Shown in pieces: positions 41,423 to 51,596 of a DNA stretch of 64,000 bases. The translations under genes and the position numbers were made by a program. Each line of letters opens with the position of its first letter. Position 1 is the stretch's first letter. The notes below the pieces were generated by a model. The model was given only the letters and a program-made list of their open reading frames with translations, was not told where the DNA came from and ran no database searches. The DNA comes from CAVZZG01 sp963779685 (GTDB taxonomy: Bacteria; Actinomycetota; Thermoleophilia; Gaiellales; F1-60-MAGs149), in contig CAVZZG010000003.1 of NCBI GenBank assembly GCA_963779685.1, forward strand, positions 1,798,001 to 1,862,000. Direction: 5' to 3'.

Positions 41423-42054
41423 CCGACCCGGTCTTCGAGACCGTCCTGGTCGAGGCCGGCCGGATCCGCCTCCGCGACCGGCACCTGGCCCGGCTGCGGG
41501 CATCCGGCGCGGACGCGGCCATCGTCGCCCGGGTTGCGCAGATGATGGACGAGCTCTGCGCCGATCCGGCCGCCCCGCCGACGGTGGTGCGGATCGACGT
41601 GCATGGCCGGGCACTGCGCGCCACGCCCCGGGCGCCGTCGGCGAGGACGCCGGTCGAGCTCGTCGTGGTTCCCGGCTACGACCCGGCCGATCGACGCCGC
41701 GAGCGCAAGATCGCCGACCGGGCCTGGGCGGTCGCCGCCGAGGCCGGCATCGGACCGGGCCAGGAGGCGGTCCTGGTGTCCGCCGACGGGCTTGCCGGCG
41801 AGACGACCCGAGCGAACATCTTCGCGCTCGTCGACGGCGTGCTGGTGACACCCCCTGCCCACGGCCTGCTGGCGGGCGTGACCCGCGGCTGGGTGCTCGA
41901 GCTCACCGGGGCCGTCGAACGCGAGCTGCCCGCCGACCGCCTGCTGGCGGCCGGCGTCGCGTTCCTGACCACGGCAGGCCGCGGCGTGGTCGCCGTCGCC
42001 GGCACCGACACGGCCCTCGCCGACGAGCTGGCCCGGGCCTGGGACGCGCTGTGA
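41419..42054 (+). CDS. pabC: Aminodeoxychorismate lyase (class IV aminotransferase fold)
   Basis: 211 aa, shorter than typical class IV enzymes (~270). Releases p-aminobenzoate and pyruvate. FETVLVEAGRIRLRDRHLARL resembles the family N-terminus, RRRERKIADRAWAVA carries the probable PLP Lys, and LAGETTRANIFALVDGVLVTPP with GLLAGVTRGWVLEL is the phosphate-binding and C-terminal signature. GTG start overlaps the pabB stop; its stop overlaps the pabA start. Position between pabB and pabA makes the assignment strong despite the short N-terminal domain. Confidence 0.85.
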   Translation: MTDPVFETVLVEAGRIRLRDRHLARLRASGADAAIVARVAQMMDELCADPAAPPTVVRIDVHGRALRATPRAPSARTPVELVVVPGYDPADRRRERKIADRAWAVAAEAGIGPGQEAVLVSADGLAGETTRANIFALVDGVLVTPPAHGLLAGVTRGWVLELTGAVERELPADRLLAAGVAFLTTAGRGVVAVAGTDTALADELARAWDAL

Positions 42055-42728
42055 TCGTGATTCTCGACAACCGCGACTCGTTCGTCCTCAACGTCCAGCA
42101 CCGCCTGGCCGAGCTCGGCGTCGAGGCTCGGGTGGTGCCGGCGCACGCGACCCGCCTCGACGAGCTGACCGCAATGACACCGGCCGGCATCGTCGTGTCC
42201 CCCGGGCCGCAGGGCCCGGACGAGGCGGGCGTCTCGACGGCTGCGATCCGCGCCTTCGGCGAGCACCTGCCGGTGCTCGGCATCTGCCTCGGCCACCAGT
42301 GCATCGCCGTCGCGCACGGCGTCCCGGTCGCCCCGAATCCGAACGCGTGCCACGGCCGGGCTTCGCTCATCGAGCACGACGGTCAGGGCCTCCTGGCGGG
42401 TCTCCCGTCGCCCTTCCGAGCCGGCCGCTACCACGCGCTGGCCGCCGCCGAGCCGCAGCCGGGCTCGCCGCTCGTGGTGTCCGCCCGGCTCGCCGATGGC
42501 TCGGGTCTCGTGATGGGCCTGCGGCACCGCCACCTGGCCACCGAGGGCGTCCAGTTCCATCCGGAGAGCGTGCTGACGCCGTACGGCTACCGGATCCTGG
42601 CCAACTTCGCCGACGCGTGCGGACACCGCGTCGCCGCGACCGTCGTGACCGAGCGCATGGCGGCTGCTGACGCGCTACTCAGGGAGGCTCGACTACCCTC
42701 CGGCGGGCCGACCCCAGGAGACGACTGA
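42051..42728 (+). CDS. pabA: Aminodeoxychorismate synthase glutamine amidotransferase
   Basis: 225 aa. Class I glutamine amidotransferase that hands ammonia to PabB. ILDNRDSFVLNVQHRL at the N-terminus, nucleophile Cys in LGICLGHQCIAVAHG, and catalytic His/Glu in GVQFHPESVLTPYG. The C-terminal ~30 residues are a variable tail. GTG at 42051 overlaps the pabC stop. The pabB-pabC-pabA operon supplies p-aminobenzoate; a role of PabA in tryptophan synthesis as well (shared subunit) cannot be excluded. Confidence 0.9.
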   Translation: MIVILDNRDSFVLNVQHRLAELGVEARVVPAHATRLDELTAMTPAGIVVSPGPQGPDEAGVSTAAIRAFGEHLPVLGICLGHQCIAVAHGVPVAPNPNACHGRASLIEHDGQGLLAGLPSPFRAGRYHALAAAEPQPGSPLVVSARLADGSGLVMGLRHRHLATEGVQFHPESVLTPYGYRILANFADACGHRVAATVVTERMAAADALLREARLPSGGPTPGDD

Positions 42729-42730
42729 CG

Positions 42731-44546
<1,816 letters not shown>

Positions 44547-44554
<8 letters not shown>

Positions 44555-45011
44555 CGGCCAGGTCGGCGGCCACCGCCGCCAGCACGCGGATCAGGTCTGC
44601 CGTCGCGAGCTCGAGGATCACGCCGCGCTGACCGCCGTTGACGGCAACGGTCTGGTGCTCGACGAGGCTCGCGTCGATGTACGCCGCCAGCGCTCGCCGC
44701 GACCCGAACGGCGAGATGCCGCCGACCTGGTAGCCGGTCAGGCGCTCGGCGTCGCGCGGATTCGCCATCGCCGCCTGCTTCGCGCCCGCGGCGCGGGCCA
44801 GCTTCTTCAGCGAGAGCTCGCGGTCGCCCGGCATGAGCGCGAACACCGGCGTGTCGCCGGCCTCGACGACGAGCGTCTTCGCAAAGCGGCCGAGCGGGAT
44901 ATCCAGCGCGCGGGCGGCGAACTCGGCGCCCTTCTCGACGTGCTCGTACGTCCGCACGGTGAACTCGACCCGCTCGTGGCGCAGGACCCTCGTACCGCGC
45001 GTCTCGCTCAC
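44547..45011 (-). CDS. Cys-tRNA(Pro)/Cys-tRNA(Cys) deacylase YbaK-like
   Basis: 154 aa from GTG 45011 (ATG 45029 with AGGA upstream is an alternative giving 160 aa). YbaK/EbsC fold: EFAARALDIPLGRFAKTLVVE with the conserved Lys, VFALMPGDRELSLKKLARAAGAKQAAMAN, and RLTGYQVGGISPFGSRR, closer to E. coli YbaK than the paralogue at 33.2 kb. Removes Cys wrongly attached to tRNA(Pro). Convergent with pckG (8-nt overlap) and divergent from the YlbL-like gene. Confidence 0.88.
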
Positions 45012-45072
45012 CCCGGCATGATCCCGCATCGATCCTGGCGTCGCGTCGCCGGGCAGTGGGTATGGTGCGCCG

Positions 45073-46113
45073 GTGCGCCGATACGCCCCGATCATCGCCA
45101 TGATCATCGGCGTCGTCGGCTTCGGGATCGGGGCGACGCTGTTCGTGGCGTCGAACATGCGGTCGGATCAGGTGCTGTTCCTGCCCACTCCGGCCCAGCC
45201 CGTGGCACCGGTCGTTCACGTCGCCGGGGAGTCGGCCGACCCGTCCTCGAACGGCCCCGGCATCCTCTACGTGGCCATCGCGGAGCGGCAGGCGTCGGTG
45301 TTCGAGACCTGGTGCTGCCGGCCGCAGGGCGCGCAACTCGTGCCGGAGCGAGCCCTCGTGCCGCCCGGCAGCTCCGAGCAGGAGCAGCACGTCGCGTCGC
45401 AGGCCGACATGACCGACTCGCAGCGAGTCGCCGCGGCCGTGGCCGAGAAGGCGCTGGGCAAGCCGGTCAAGATCGACCACGTCGGCGTCCGCGTGATCGA
45501 CACGTCCTTTCCCAGCGGCACCTCGCCTGCCCGGGCGGCCGGCATCGTCAGCGGTGACGTGATCACCGCCATCGACGGCAAGCCCGTCACGAGTCTCGAC
45601 GGCCTGCACAGCGCGATGGCGCCGCTCAAGCCCGGCAGCACGATCCACATCACGTACCGCCACGATGGCGCCTCGAAGACGGCCGCGGTGCAGACCGTCC
45701 CGTCGCCGTACGGCAACGGCGCGAGCCATGCCGTGATCGGCATCTCGGCCGAGGACGCCCTCGACATCACGCTGCCGGTGCCGGTCGCGTACACCATCGG
45801 CGATGTCGAAGGACCGTCAGCGGGCCTGGCATTCGCGCTCGAGGTGTACTCGTCGCTGACCGGGCGCAAGCTCGTCGACGGCCATCGGGTCGCCGTCACG
45901 GGCGAGCTCAGCGCCGACGGCTCGGTCGGAGAGATCGGCGGCGCAGCCCAGAAGGCGATCGGGGCGGGCGAGGCACACGCCGACGTCTTCCTGGTGCCGA
46001 AGGGGAACCTGAAGGAGGCGACGGCGGCGGCGCCGGCGGGAATGCGGGTGATCGGCGTCGACTCGTTCGCCGGCGCGCTCGCCGCGCTGCGCGCGCTGCC
46101 GGCCAAGACGTGA
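45073..46113 (+). CDS. YlbL-type membrane PDZ–Lon protease
   Basis: 346 aa. One N-terminal membrane helix (PIIAMIIGVVGFGIGATLFV), an extracytoplasmic domain, a PDZ domain (GIVSGDVITAIDGKPV, residues ~155-215) and a C-terminal Lon-type Ser/Lys protease domain: catalytic Ser in GDVEGPSAGLAFAL and catalytic Lys in GGAAQKAIGAGEA. Actinobacterial and Bacillus YlbL proteins share this layout and degrade envelope-exposed or cell-division substrates. GTG at 45073 has TATGGT (45061-45066) 6 nt upstream, consistent with leaderless mRNA. Confidence 0.92.
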   Translation: MRRYAPIIAMIIGVVGFGIGATLFVASNMRSDQVLFLPTPAQPVAPVVHVAGESADPSSNGPGILYVAIAERQASVFETWCCRPQGAQLVPERALVPPGSSEQEQHVASQADMTDSQRVAAAVAEKALGKPVKIDHVGVRVIDTSFPSGTSPARAAGIVSGDVITAIDGKPVTSLDGLHSAMAPLKPGSTIHITYRHDGASKTAAVQTVPSPYGNGASHAVIGISAEDALDITLPVPVAYTIGDVEGPSAGLAFALEVYSSLTGRKLVDGHRVAVTGELSADGSVGEIGGAAQKAIGAGEAHADVFLVPKGNLKEATAAAPAGMRVIGVDSFAGALAALRALPAKT

Positions 46114-46167
46114 GCCGCACGGTTACGCAGAGGCGCGCAATTTGCGGGCCGTCGATGCGGTTCCGGG

Positions 46168-46197
46168 TTGCGGCCGACCCGTATACGCGCCTATTCT
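46168..46197 (+). promoter_or_regulatory. Putative promoter (TTGCGG, 18 bp, TATTCT)
   Basis: -35-like TTGCGG at 46168-46173 and -10-like TATTCT at 46192-46197. It would give a ~75-nt leader for the small Cys-rich gene; the leader can fold a GGAGGC/GCCTCC hairpin (46207-46212 with 46233-46238), which could mask or mimic a ribosome site. Confidence 0.45.
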
Positions 46198-46279
46198 TCA
46201 CCTCCTGGAGGCGCCGCTCCCCGGCCCCCGAGGCCTCCACCGAACCCCAATCACTGCCTCGTGGGAAGGTGAGTTGAAC

Positions 46280-46456
46280 GTGCCTCCTGTGCGCACCTGC
46301 GACGACTGCTACTTCCATCGCCGCGACCTCTGCGCGCTCCCCAAGGTCGAGCCCTGCCCGACCTTCCGGCTCTTCCGGCGGGGCATGCTCGAACTCGTCC
46401 CGCCCGCACAGCCGCCGCTCGTGCCGGTGCCGGCCGGCGCACGGCTGAGCGCCTGA
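46280..46456 (+). CDS. Small cysteine-rich (putative zinc-binding) protein
   Basis: 58 aa from GTG 46280 (TTG 46274 is an alternative). A GGAAGG ribosome site lies at 46264-46269. RTCDDCYFHRRDLCALPKVEPCPTFR holds four cysteines in the pattern CxxC-x7-C-x7-C, like a small zinc ribbon, followed by a hydrophobic, proline-rich tail. Not a family I can name. Located between the YlbL protease and the LapA gene on the same strand; function unknown. Confidence 0.6.
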   Translation: MPPVRTCDDCYFHRRDLCALPKVEPCPTFRLFRRGMLELVPPAQPPLVPVPAGARLSA

Positions 46457-46491
46457 GAAGGTCGCAAGGGCCAGGGAGTAGACTCCGCGCC

Positions 46492-46764
46492 GTGCAGTTG
46501 AAGCGGAGCGAGCGCGGCCTCTACACCCTGATCGCGGTCACGGCGCTCCTCGTGATCTACGTGGTCGCCTTCGTGGTCTCGAACTCCGGGGACGTCAAGG
46601 TGTCGTTCGTGCTGTTCGGCGGCCGCGCGCCGTTGATCCTCGTCATGACCCTCTGCGTTGCGGTCGGACTCCTGCTCGGGATCGCGGTGGCCCGTGTCGG
46701 GACGCGGCTGCGCAACCGCACGCCGGAGATCGAGGAACCCCATGACGATCCTGGCCCGCCGTAG
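46492..46764 (+). CDS. LapA-domain small membrane protein
   Basis: 90 aa, two membrane helices (LYTLIAVTALLVIYVVAFVV and LILVMTLCVAVGLLLGIAVA) with the linking segment VSNSGDVKVSFVLFGGRAPL, the signature of the LapA (lipopolysaccharide assembly A/DUF1049) family. In organisms without LPS its role is unclear. GTG at 46492 has TAGACT (46479-46484) 7 nt upstream (leaderless). The stop TAG at 46762-46764 begins the 5' arm of a 13-bp inverted repeat. Confidence 0.8.
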   Translation: MQLKRSERGLYTLIAVTALLVIYVVAFVVSNSGDVKVSFVLFGGRAPLILVMTLCVAVGLLLGIAVARVGTRLRNRTPEIEEPHDDPGPP

Positions 46765-46825
46765 CTACTTCCCCTGCCCCGATCGGGCCGAACCACCGGG
46801 CGCTGTGCCCCGGGGGAAGTAGCTA
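46762..46825. terminator. Bidirectional hairpin with the lapA stop codon in its arm
   Basis: TAGCTACTTCCCC (46762-46774) and its exact complement GGGGAAGTAGCTA (46813-46825) flank a 38-nt loop. The first three bases are the LapA stop codon; on the other strand the amidase stop TAA (46826-46828) directly abuts the arm. It sits between convergent genes and can serve both transcripts. Confidence 0.7.
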
Positions 46826-48202
46826 TTAGCCGGGCGGCAGCGGGAACGGGCGCGCGCGCTCGAACGCGGCCGCGACCGACAGCACGAACTCGTCGGCGAA
46901 GCGGGGGCCGACGATCTGAAGGCCTGCCGGGAGCCCGTCGACCAGCCCGCACGGCACCGTGGCGGCCGGCTGGCCGGTGACGTTGAACGGGTACGTGAAC
47001 GACGTCCACCCCAGCGGGCGCGGCCTGCCCTCGATCGCGCCGGGATAGTCATCTCCCGCTGCGAAGGCGGTGATGGGCACGGTCGGGCAGACCAGCAGGT
47101 CGTAGCCGGCGAGTCCGCGCCGCAGCGACTCGCCCCATGCGCCGCGGGCCTGCTGCGCGGCAGCGAGCTCGGCGCCTGACACGAGGTTCCCGCGCCGGGC
47201 GACCTCGGCCAGCCCCGGGTCGAGCTGCTCTCGCCGGTCGTCGGGCACCGCCGCCAGCGCTGCGGCCATGCCGGTCGTCCAGATCGCGTCGACGATCCAG
47301 GCTGGATCCTCGAGCCGGAGGTCGACGTCGCGCACGTCGTAGCCGTCCGCGCGGAGCACCTCGACACCGGCGGCGACGGATGCCGCGACGCCTGCGTCGA
47401 CCCGGGCGAACCCGAGATCGGGCGAGAACGCGATCCGCGGCGCGGCCGGCTGGGGGTGCTGGACGAGGTCGAGTGAGTCGCGATCGCGCGGGTCGACGCC
47501 GGCCATGACCCGGAGCATCAGCTGCGCGTCGGCAACCGTGCGGGTCATCGGGCCGAGGTGCGACAGCGAGCTGACAGCGCTGGCCGGGTACTGCGCGACG
47601 AGCCCGAACGTCGGCTTGAGCCCGACCACGCCGCAGAACGCCGCCGGGATGCGCACCGACCCTGCGCCGTCCGAGCCCTGGTGGAGCGGGCCGAAGCACG
47701 CGGCGGCGGCCGCTGCCGCGCCCCCACTCGAGCCGCCGGCGGTGCGGCCGTGACGCCACGGGTTGTGGCAGGGGCCGTTGCGCGGGTTGCCGGAGTCGCC
47801 CTTCCAGCCGAGCTCCGGTGTGGTCGTCTTTCCGACGAGGACCCCGCCGCCCCGCTGGAGGCGCTCGGCCACCGGGGCGTCGAAGGCGGGCGAGTCGTCG
47901 CCGAACACGAGCGAGCCGCGCCCGGTCGGGATGCCCCGGGTCATCGCGAGGTCCTTCAACGTGTACGGCACGCCCGCGATCGGCCCGGCCGTTCCGGCGG
48001 CGTAGGCGGCCTCGGCTCGGCGGGCATCGGCCATGGCGCGCTCGGCGGTGATCGTCACGAACGCGTTCACGTCGCCGTCGCGTTCGGCGATGCGCGCGAG
48101 CGTCGCCTCGGCGACCTCGACCGGCGACAGCTCGCCGGCGGCGAAACGGCGGATCAGCTCGGTAGCGGGCTGGCGGACGATGTCGTCAGGCGATGCGGAC
48201 AC
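46826..48202 (-). CDS. Amidase (amidase-signature family)
   Basis: 458 aa. Ser-cisSer-Lys hydrolase: Lys in GVPYTLKDLAMT, the cis-Ser in GRTAGGSSGGAAAAAAA, and the nucleophile Ser in GSDGAGSVRIPAAFCGVVGLKPTFG. Hydrolyses carboxamides; could be an aryl/acyl amidase. It is not GatA by context, as no gatB or gatC is adjacent. The usual GSDxGG reads GSDGAG. Its start overlaps the 3' end of the GGDEF/HD-GYP gene by 17 nt, so the two may be co-transcribed. Confidence 0.9.
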   Translation of the reverse strand: MSASPDDIVRQPATELIRRFAAGELSPVEVAEATLARIAERDGDVNAFVTITAERAMADARRAEAAYAAGTAGPIAGVPYTLKDLAMTRGIPTGRGSLVFGDDSPAFDAPVAERLQRGGGVLVGKTTTPELGWKGDSGNPRNGPCHNPWRHGRTAGGSSGGAAAAAAACFGPLHQGSDGAGSVRIPAAFCGVVGLKPTFGLVAQYPASAVSSLSHLGPMTRTVADAQLMLRVMAGVDPRDRDSLDLVQHPQPAAPRIAFSPDLGFARVDAGVAASVAAGVEVLRADGYDVRDVDLRLEDPAWIVDAIWTTGMAAALAAVPDDRREQLDPGLAEVARRGNLVSGAELAAAQQARGAWGESLRRGLAGYDLLVCPTVPITAFAAGDDYPGAIEGRPRPLGWTSFTYPFNVTGQPAATVPCGLVDGLPAGLQIVGPRFADEFVLSVAAAFERARPFPLPPG

Positions 48203-50435
48203 AGACCTGCGCAGCGTAGAGCACGCGCAGGAGCGCCTCGACCACGACCGGATCGAAGTGCGTGCCGGCGCACGCTCGCAGCTCGGTGATGGCCTGCTGG
48301 GGCGATCGCTGCCGCGAGTACACGCGAGGAGAGGTCATGGCGCTGAAGGCGTCGACGGCGGCGACGATGCGAGCCTCGACCGGGATCACCGCGCCCGCCA
48401 GGCCGTCCGGGTAACCGGAGCCGTCGAAGCGCTCGTGGTGGTGCCGCACGGCCGGCGCCGATCCGGCCAGTTCCGGCACCTGGCGAACGAGATCCTCGCC
48501 GATCACGACGTGGCTGCGCATGACGGCCCACTCGTCCGGTGAGAGCGAGCCGGGCTTGAGGAGGATCGCGTCCGGAATCGAGATCTTGCCGACGTCGTGG
48601 AGCCACCCGGCGATCCGGCACCGCAGCGCATCGAGACTCGACAGCCCGAGCTCGAGTGCGACCCGGGCCGAGTACTCGGCGACGTCCTCGAGGTGGTTCG
48701 GCGGCATGCCCTCGCGGGCCGCGGCGGACAGCGAGAAGGTGCGCGCGAGTCGCACGGCCATCGGCTCGGTCGGCCCTCCGCGGGCGAGGTCCATTGCCAG
48801 CATGGACACGTTGCGCCCGGCGGTCCGAGCCGCCGCCAGTGCACGATCGGCGGCGTCCAGGAGGGTCTCCGGCGTCCCGCCGGCATCCGCCTGCGCGGCG
48901 CCCACCGAGGCCGACACGTGAACGGCCTCGCCCGCCACCGTGAAGGCCTCCTCGGCGACGGCGCGACGGACGGACTCGGCCGCCGCGAGCAGATCCTCGC
49001 GGCCGTCGAGATCTGGCAGGACCACCACGAACTCCTCGCCGCCCCAGCGGGCGAAGACGCTGGTGTCGGGCAGGGTGCTGCCCATCTTCCGCGCGACCCC
49101 GCGCAGGAGCTCGTCGCCGGCGCCCTGGCCGTGAAGATCGACCACCGCATGAAAGTCATCGACCTCGAGCGCCAGCAGGCCGATCCGCGAGCCCACCCTG
49201 CCCGCGCGGTCGAACTCCGACCGCAGCGCTTCCAGCAGGTGGCGCCGATTGAAGCTGCCGGTGAGCGGATCGACCCGACTGAGCCAGTCGGCCTCGTGCA
49301 CCGCACGGGCGGCCGCCTCGGCGGCTTCGCGCTCGGCGGTGACGTCGCGCAGGATGCCGTGCACCTCGATGACGCCGTCGGATCGCCGCCGCGGGTGCGC
49401 CTCGTCGTGGATCCAGCGGACGACACCATCGGCGCCGATCACCCGGTACTCGATCTCGGAAGCCACGAGCGAGGCCATGCTCGTGTCGTAGGCCTCGAGC
49501 GACGCGCGGTCGTCGGGATGAACGTGCCGGCGCCAGGCGTCGACCGACTCGTCGAGCGCGCAGCCGATGAGCCGTGCTGCGGTCGGCGCGTTGTAGATCT
49601 CGACGGTCGTGCCATCCGGATGGAGCTCGTCGATGTAGAGGACCTCGTGGATGGTGGCGGCGATCTGCGCGATCCGCTCCTCGGTGGCACGGGCCGCAGT
49701 GATATCGACGGCCACGCCCTCCACGATCAGGGTGCCGTCGGCGCGCGTCTCGCGCGGCCAGGCGCGGACGCGGACGAGCCGGGTGATGCCGTCGTAGCCG
49801 ACCAGCCGGTACTCGGTGTCGACCGGGTCGCCCTGCCGGAGCGCGACGCCGGCCGCCGCCGAGATCGACCGGTCGTCCGGATGGATCGCGCCGCGCCAGG
49901 CCGAACCGAGCGACAGCCCGTCGGGGATCGGACCGAGCAGACGGTGCACGGCGGCGGTCGCGAAGACCGGCTCGAACGTGCCGTCGGGCGCTCGCTCGTC
50001 GGTGAAGAAGTACTCGTCGATCGCCTCGGCGATGCTCTCCATGGTGGTGCGCAGCGCGACCGAGTCGGTGGCATCCGAGAGCAGACCGATGACACGCGCA
50101 GAGCCATCGGGCGCGCGGCGCACGACCCCGCGGTCGCGCACCCAGCGCTGCAGCCCGTCGTCGCCCGCCACCCGGTACTCGACGTCGAAGTTGCCGTCGC
50201 GCCGGTAGAGCGCGTCGACCTCCGGGCGGTCGTCCGGATGAATGCGGTCGACGAACTCGACCGGGCTCGACGCGGCGCCGCCCACGAGCTGCTCCCAGCC
50301 AGGCGCCTCGTAGACGACCGACACGGTTCCGTCCCCACGCCAGTCTTCGATGTAGGCCCACTCGCGCGCGACCTCGCCGGCGACGTCGAGCGCCTCCTGG
50401 AGCAGCGAACGCAGGTCCTCGTCGGGGCGCGCCAC
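48186..50435 (-). CDS. Three PAS domains, GGDEF and HD-GYP: c-di-GMP signalling protein
   Basis: 749 aa, soluble. Three PAS domains (residues ~20-130, ~135-255, ~260-375; each with an HPDDR motif and EYRV strand), a GGDEF domain with intact active site RWGGEEFVVVLPD and preceding DPLTGSFNRRH, then an HD-GYP phosphodiesterase domain with GWLHDVGKISIPDAIL and RHHHERFDGSGYPDGLAG. Both synthesis and breakdown of c-di-GMP (or a related dinucleotide) are thus possible from one sensor. No membrane segment, so it senses a cytoplasmic cue. The start at 50435 precedes a helical lead-in. Confidence 0.9.
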   Translation of the reverse strand: MARPDEDLRSLLQEALDVAGEVAREWAYIEDWRGDGTVSVVYEAPGWEQLVGGAASSPVEFVDRIHPDDRPEVDALYRRDGNFDVEYRVAGDDGLQRWVRDRGVVRRAPDGSARVIGLLSDATDSVALRTTMESIAEAIDEYFFTDERAPDGTFEPVFATAAVHRLLGPIPDGLSLGSAWRGAIHPDDRSISAAAGVALRQGDPVDTEYRLVGYDGITRLVRVRAWPRETRADGTLIVEGVAVDITAARATEERIAQIAATIHEVLYIDELHPDGTTVEIYNAPTAARLIGCALDESVDAWRRHVHPDDRASLEAYDTSMASLVASEIEYRVIGADGVVRWIHDEAHPRRRSDGVIEVHGILRDVTAEREAAEAAARAVHEADWLSRVDPLTGSFNRRHLLEALRSEFDRAGRVGSRIGLLALEVDDFHAVVDLHGQGAGDELLRGVARKMGSTLPDTSVFARWGGEEFVVVLPDLDGREDLLAAAESVRRAVAEEAFTVAGEAVHVSASVGAAQADAGGTPETLLDAADRALAAARTAGRNVSMLAMDLARGGPTEPMAVRLARTFSLSAAAREGMPPNHLEDVAEYSARVALELGLSSLDALRCRIAGWLHDVGKISIPDAILLKPGSLSPDEWAVMRSHVVIGEDLVRQVPELAGSAPAVRHHHERFDGSGYPDGLAGAVIPVEARIVAAVDAFSAMTSPRVYSRQRSPQQAITELRACAGTHFDPVVVEALLRVLYAAQVCVRIA

Positions 50436-50467
50436 CTACCGAACTCTACGCAGGAGCAGGGCGAATT

Positions 50468-51553
50468 TCAGAGCAGCCCTGCCAGCCGAGCGATGCCCTC
50501 GTCCATCTCGGCCGGCTGGCACGCGCTGTAGGCGAGCCGCAGCTCGTCGCGGCCGCTGCCGTCCAGGAAGCAGCTCGACCCCTTGACGAAGGGCACGCCG
50601 GCGGCCGTCGCCCGGCCGAGCAGGGCGTCGCAGTCCACGCCGGCCAGTCGCAGCCACAGGAAGTAGCCGCCCTCGGGCTCGATGAACGAGGCCTGCGGGA
50701 GATGGCGGCGCACCGCCGCGACGAGTGCGGCGCAGCGTTCCTGGAGCGCAGCGCGCATCCGCTCGACGCCCGGCTCGAAACAGCCCGCGGCGCAGTACTG
50801 GTGGATCGTGGACTCGGTGAACATCGATGGCCCGATGTAGGTGTCGACGGCGAGCGTCCGGAGGCCGGAGAACAGCGCCTCGGGGAGGATCATCGCCCCC
50901 GTCCGCAGGCCCGGCGCGATGGTCTTCGTGAACGACGTCGAGTAGATGACGCGGTCGCCGTCGTCGAGGTCGCGGATCCGCGGCTTCGGCGTGCCTCGGA
51001 AGCGGAGGTCGCCGTAGGGGTCGTCCTCCATGATCAGGAAGCCGAACTCGCGGGCCAGCTCGACGAGGCGCACCCGCTTGGCCTCGGACAGGGTCGCCCC
51101 GCCCGGGTTCTGGAAGTTCGGGATGGTGTAGACGAGACCGGGGACGCGACCGGCGCGGCAGGCCGCCGCGATCTGCTCGACGTCGAGCCCGTCGGCCTCG
51201 AGCGGCACGCCTTCGACGGTGGCGCCGAAGCGGCGCAGGATCAGGATCGCGCGATCGTAGGTCGGCGCCTCCACGATGGCGCGGCCACCGGAGCCGGCGA
51301 ACAGCGTCTCGGCCAGGAACGCCAGCCCCTGCAGCGAGCCGTTCGTGCACATGACGCGCGCCGAGTCGGCGCCGTACCGCTCGCCGATCCACCTGCGCAG
51401 CGGCAGGTAGCCGGCGCCGTCACCGTAGGCCAGCGCCCCGGCCGGGTCGGCGTCGAGCGCGCGGTTCGCGGCCTCCCGCAGCTCCGCGACGGGCAACAGA
51501 TCGGGAGAGGGCACCCCCCGGGCGAACGAGATGACGGTCTGCGTGGCGGCCAT
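50468..51553 (-). CDS. PLP-dependent class I aminotransferase (2-aminoadipate/MocR-like fold)
   Basis: 361 aa. Fold type I aminotransferase: DGAGYLPLRRWIGERYG, NGSLQGLAFLAETLF, VYTIPNFQNPGGATLS, MEDDPYGDLRF and the PLP Lys in STSFTKTIAPGLRTGAM. It resembles the LysN/alpha-aminoadipate and MocR C-terminal group; it lacks the MocR DNA-binding domain. Possible substrates include aromatic or branched amino acids. Starts with ATG at 51553; lies between the c-di-GMP gene and sucD without overlap. Confidence 0.88.
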   Translation of the reverse strand: MAATQTVISFARGVPSPDLLPVAELREAANRALDADPAGALAYGDGAGYLPLRRWIGERYGADSARVMCTNGSLQGLAFLAETLFAGSGGRAIVEAPTYDRAILILRRFGATVEGVPLEADGLDVEQIAAACRAGRVPGLVYTIPNFQNPGGATLSEAKRVRLVELAREFGFLIMEDDPYGDLRFRGTPKPRIRDLDDGDRVIYSTSFTKTIAPGLRTGAMILPEALFSGLRTLAVDTYIGPSMFTESTIHQYCAAGCFEPGVERMRAALQERCAALVAAVRRHLPQASFIEPEGGYFLWLRLAGVDCDALLGRATAAGVPFVKGSSCFLDGSGRDELRLAYSACQPAEMDEGIARLAGLL

Positions 51554-51596
51554 CGCTGCAGTGTCGCAGGCGGCCGCGCCCCGCTCGGCAGTGGCG

